Assembly: GCF_003688895.1 (NCBI RefSeq)
Contig: NZ_REFV01000011.1
Span: forward strand, 62,001 to 126,000
Reading direction: 5' to 3'
Length of the DNA stretch: 64,000 nucleotides
Origin: Dokdonia sinensis
Lineage (GTDB): Bacteria > Bacteroidota > Bacteroidia > Flavobacteriales > Flavobacteriaceae
Under the pieces are notes generated by a model. It saw only the letters and a list, made by a program, of their open reading frames with translations. It searched no databases and was not told the DNA's origin. The first letter of the stretch is position 1. Each line of letters starts with the position of its first letter. Shown piece after piece: positions 61,392-64,000 of this stretch. The position numbers and the translations under genes were made by a program.

Positions 61392-62237
61392 TTATGCGCT
61401 AAAACGTTCTATAATTACGGGAATAGAAACTCTGTAAATTACTAAAGCAATTAAAAAAACAGGAATCATTACAAGTGCAAGTATGCCAAAATATGTTAAA
61501 AATTGAAAGTCTAACCCCAAGAGCACATTGCGGTTAACAAGAATTAAGGGCGTTAAGGGATTTATTTCCATAATAGTCTTGAGGATTCCAGATTCTGGGA
61601 TCACATATACCACCGGCGTAACATACATAATAAATCGTAACCCATAAGAAATAAAAGTAGCTACATCAGTATAAAGCATCCCTAGAGGGGTGATCAATAA
61701 TCCAAGTGATACTCCTGAAATAATTAAAATTAAGAAAGTACAGGGAAACAGAAGTAGAGACCAAGAGGGAACCACTTCATAAAAAAACAGAAAAAAAACA
61801 ATGAGTATAAACTTAAACGAACTATTAAAAAGCATCTTATATAAGCCAGATAAAATAATAGCTTCTTTCGGAATATTAATTTTAGAAAGAATCCCCTTTG
61901 CTCCATTAGTATTTGACAAAGGCATATTAATAGAATCTAATAATGTAGACCACAACAACGTACCACAAAAGACATATAAAGGGTATGGCACACCCGTGTC
62001 CTCTAAATCTACCGTACCAGAAGAGCTTAGGAAAATCCACACAAACGCTGTAGAAAGTGGAGCAATAAATGCCCATACAATCCCTAAAAGAGACTGTCTA
62101 TATTGTGATTTTATATCCCTAGTTGCTAGCTGCCTAGCCAGAAAACGAGAACCGTACAAATCTCCCAATGAGGACTTTATAAGTTTCGAAATACTTAAGG
62201 AATTACCTCGTTCATATATTTTAGTTTCCAGTTCCAT
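61392..62237 (-). CDS. wzm: Polysaccharide ABC exporter permease Wzm
   Basis: 281 residues with six predicted helices; R-F-L-A-R-Q-L-A-T-R-D-I-K-S-Q-Y-R-Q-S-L-L-G before the first helix is the ABC2/TagG-type permease signature. It moves undecaprenyl-linked glycan across the inner membrane with Wzt, 2 bases away. Confidence 0.93.
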   Translation of the reverse strand: MELETKIYERGNSLSISKLIKSSLGDLYGSRFLARQLATRDIKSQYRQSLLGIVWAFIAPLSTAFVWIFLSSSGTVDLEDTGVPYPLYVFCGTLLWSTLLDSINMPLSNTNGAKGILSKINIPKEAIILSGLYKMLFNSSFKFILIVFFLFFYEVVPSWSLLLFPCTFLILIISGVSLGLLITPLGMLYTDVATFISYGLRFIMYVTPVVYVIPESGILKTIMEINPLTPLILVNRNVLLGLDFQFLTYFGILALVMIPVFLIALVIYRVSIPVIIERFSA

Positions 62238-62297
62238 GGTATTCTCCTTATCCTATTTTCCTTTATATTATCCTTTATTGCTTCCTAGAGTTGGTCT

Positions 62298-63266
62298 TTA
62301 TTTAAGATGAGTACGTAATTTATTTAATAAATTCTTCATCTTGCGCTCTAACCAGTATCTATGTCCCCTAAATGTTTTTGAAACTGGAGTATTCTTTTTA
62401 CTATGCTTTATACAGGCTATTATAAAGTCTAAGAGATTTTCTTTATAAAAAAAATCAGGAGTTTCCCCATCCTTAAATATGGGTTGAGCCATCATATCGA
62501 CATACATTTCATCGTCAGAATCAAGTTCCATAATATGATGAATAAGCGACTCAGTATCAGAATAATCGTCATAATTAATAAAACGATGCTCATTAAATAC
62601 TTCTTTTACCTTAGGATCTCCGTAATAAATAGGGATTGCGTTACTTAAAAAAGCATCAGTAATCTTTTCCGTACAATATCCCTCTTCTTTTTCATTTTCA
62701 AAGGCAAATACGAATTTATGTTTATCGCAAAACTCCTTTTTGTCTGCAACAGGGCCGTTCACATTATTTTGAAATTTTCCTCCAGAATTAACCTTTTTAA
62801 TCCTATTTAAATCATCATAAAAATCGTTTCTAACCGTTCCCTCAGGGTTTGAAACCACCGTACAACAAAAATGCTCCTTAGCTTCGAGCACCTGCGCTGC
62901 CTCTACTTTAGAAAACACTTTCTCTAAAGCGTGTAATTGATTAGACTCCAGAACCCTTATTACGTAATGTGGTAGTTGATACTGCCATTTATGCGTTAAG
63001 TTCTCAAAACTGATAGAGTAATCACAAGCATTAAAATTAGTCTTGCGGTTTTCACCTGTATAAAACAGCTTAGCACAATTGTACTTTAAATGTGCTGTTC
63101 CAAAACAAGAAAAGATCAACAGCTCAGGATCACTTGATATAATAAGGTTGTAACGTTCAGAAAGTAGATAATAGAAAAAATTATTTTCTTTATCAAAATC
63201 ACGCCACATATCAGCATAATCTATTTTTAATGATTCCTTATGTTGTTTATTACCTACAGCACTCAT
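62298..63266 (-). CDS. GT10 fucosyltransferase-like protein
   Basis: 322 residues: the C-terminal F-A-F-E-N-E-K-E-E-G-Y-C-T-E-K-I-T-D-A-F and A-I-P-I-Y-Y-G-D-P make the alpha-1,3/4-fucosyltransferase signature of family GT10, which uses GDP-fucose. The tail after residue 285 is highly basic and probably lies on the membrane. No GDP-fucose pathway genes (gmd, fcl) are in view. Confidence 0.88.
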   Translation of the reverse strand: MSAVGNKQHKESLKIDYADMWRDFDKENNFFYYLLSERYNLIISSDPELLIFSCFGTAHLKYNCAKLFYTGENRKTNFNACDYSISFENLTHKWQYQLPHYVIRVLESNQLHALEKVFSKVEAAQVLEAKEHFCCTVVSNPEGTVRNDFYDDLNRIKKVNSGGKFQNNVNGPVADKKEFCDKHKFVFAFENEKEEGYCTEKITDAFLSNAIPIYYGDPKVKEVFNEHRFINYDDYSDTESLIHHIMELDSDDEMYVDMMAQPIFKDGETPDFFYKENLLDFIIACIKHSKKNTPVSKTFRGHRYWLERKMKNLLNKLRTHLK

Positions 63267-63434
63267 TTACTACATTTATCCTCAAAAAATTACAACAGGA
63301 AATCTTTCTGTTCCTTACCTCTTTCAGTTAATACTTAAATGGGACAAAAAGGATTATAAAAGCAAAGGGGTCCTATTCTGTCCTACCTAAAATAAATATT
63401 ATAACATCTAATCATTCGAGATCTAGGTACGCCA

Positions 63435-64000
63435 TTACTTTCGTTTTATAAGTCTTTTTAACCAGCTACGCCGCTCCTCCTCGTGATAACCATTATTATA
63501 GGTACCATAACCATAGCCGTAGCCATAACCATAGCTAGATCCAGAGCCGTATCCGTATCCGTATTTACCTTTTTGCTGGAAATAATTAAGAACAAAACTT
63601 ATATGTTTAATTTCTCCTTTTTCAAATTTATCATTTACTAATCCCAACATATCCTTTTTGGTATACCCCTGACGCACCACATAGAGTGAGGCATCTACAT
63701 AAGGCATGAGCTCAAAAGAATCGGTAACCAGACCTAGCGGTGGGGTGTCCAGTACAATATAATCGTATTCCTGTTTCAATTGTTCGATAAAATCCCCCAT
63801 AGCGTCACTTATAATAAGCTCAGAAGGGTTAGGAGGAATAGGGCCAGATAATATAACATCCAGGTGATCAATCCCAGAAGATTGTTTGATCTCATTCAAA
63901 GTTGCATCGCCTATAAGATAATTTACGACGCCTTTATCATTCTCTATATTGAAATCGTCAAAAATTTTCGGCTTACGGAGATCCAGCCCCACGAGTACGG
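63435..64000 (-). CDS. Bacterial tyrosine autokinase (Wzc-like), C-terminal part only
   Basis: The frame is open to the right edge, so the membrane domain and Walker A lie outside. Visible are Walker A' V-L-V-G-L-D-L-R-K-P-K and Walker B D-Y-I-V-L-D-T-P-P-L-G. A tail rich in Gly-Tyr pairs (G-K-Y-G-Y-G-Y-G-S-G-S-S-Y then repeated G-Y) ends in a basic segment W-L-K-R-L-I-K-R-K. Such kinases phosphorylate a C-terminal tyrosine cluster in trans and control chain export and length together with a Wza channel. A GTG inside the visible part should not be taken as the start. Confidence 0.9.
   Translation of the reverse strand, partial: VLVGLDLRKPKIFDDFNIENDKGVVNYLIGDATLNEIKQSSGIDHLDVILSGPIPPNPSELIISDAMGDFIEQLKQEYDYIVLDTPPLGLVTDSFELMPYVDASLYVVRQGYTKKDMLGLVNDKFEKGEIKHISFVLNYFQQKGKYGYGYGSGSSYGYGYGYGYGTYNNGYHEEERRSWLKRLIKRK

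Noticed and set aside
61801-62310. Plus-strand open frame of 169 codons opposite wzm
   Set aside because: It mirrors the permease gene, whose motifs are clear; no independent evidence of coding.
63435-63992. Right-edge gene as a complete 185-residue protein starting at GTG 63992
   Set aside because: That GTG lies inside the Walker A' motif of a tyrosine autokinase, and the frame continues past the window edge.

Overview
The window looks like chromosome of a marine-type Flavobacteriia (Bacteroidota, family Flavobacteriaceae or close). The reasons are a low-GC sequence, promoters that fit the Bacteroidota TTG-N19/20-TAnnTTTG pattern rather than sigma-70, many starts without a Shine-Dalgarno site, and typical neighbours (two-parvulin SurA, DUF5723 and PorT-like outer-membrane proteins, TatC-CMD-LptB). 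No rRNA, tRNA, CRISPR array, transposase or integrase was seen.

Bases 1-20,000 hold ordinary core genes plus one unusual island. Envelope folding genes come first (lipoprotein fragment, surA, Skp/OmpH), then a MazG-like pyrophosphohydrolase and a small membrane protein. From 4.4 to 11.5 kb there is a signalling locus: a papain-like cysteine peptidase, an unknown protein, a histidine kinase with a predicted periplasmic sensor, a NarL/FixJ-type response regulator, a stand-alone LuxR-type DNA-binding protein and two outer-membrane proteins. Every transcription-unit head in this locus carries the same near-palindrome, TACCCnn-TA-TTGGGTA or a relative, in the 7-2-7 geometry that NarL-type regulators bind. 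This is the best candidate here for an undescribed self-contained regulatory system. Then come glyA, fahA, recQ, tatC, an AhpD-like protein, lptB and a YjdM/PhnA-type protein.

Bases 20,000-64,000 form one very large surface-polysaccharide locus, almost all on the minus strand and open at the right edge. Transcription runs from a tyrosine autokinase (Wzc-like, partial) through a GT10 fucosyltransferase, the Wzm/Wzt ABC exporter and sugar-modifying enzymes (DegT aminotransferase, GNAT, methyltransferases, ATP-grasp). It continues through a dense set of glycosyltransferases, WecB, a NeuB-like synthase with a cytidylyltransferase-phosphatase fusion, a GtrA/GtrB/GT-C side-chain module and an MBOAT/SGNH acylation pair, and ends in an O-antigen ligase/polymerase and a WcaJ-type initiating transferase. 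I count 23 glycosyltransferases. One gene, an FkbM-type methyltransferase at 51.7 kb, points the other way.

Across the whole window a perfect palindrome with core CTTTCGCGAAAG recurs 13 times, 2 intergenic and 11 inside genes. In genes it is read in three frames as RFRES, AFAKA or LSRK. It is dense at 20-42.4 kb and nearly absent from 42.4-64 kb, where the DNA is also more AT-rich, suggesting that the upstream half of the polysaccharide locus has a different history.
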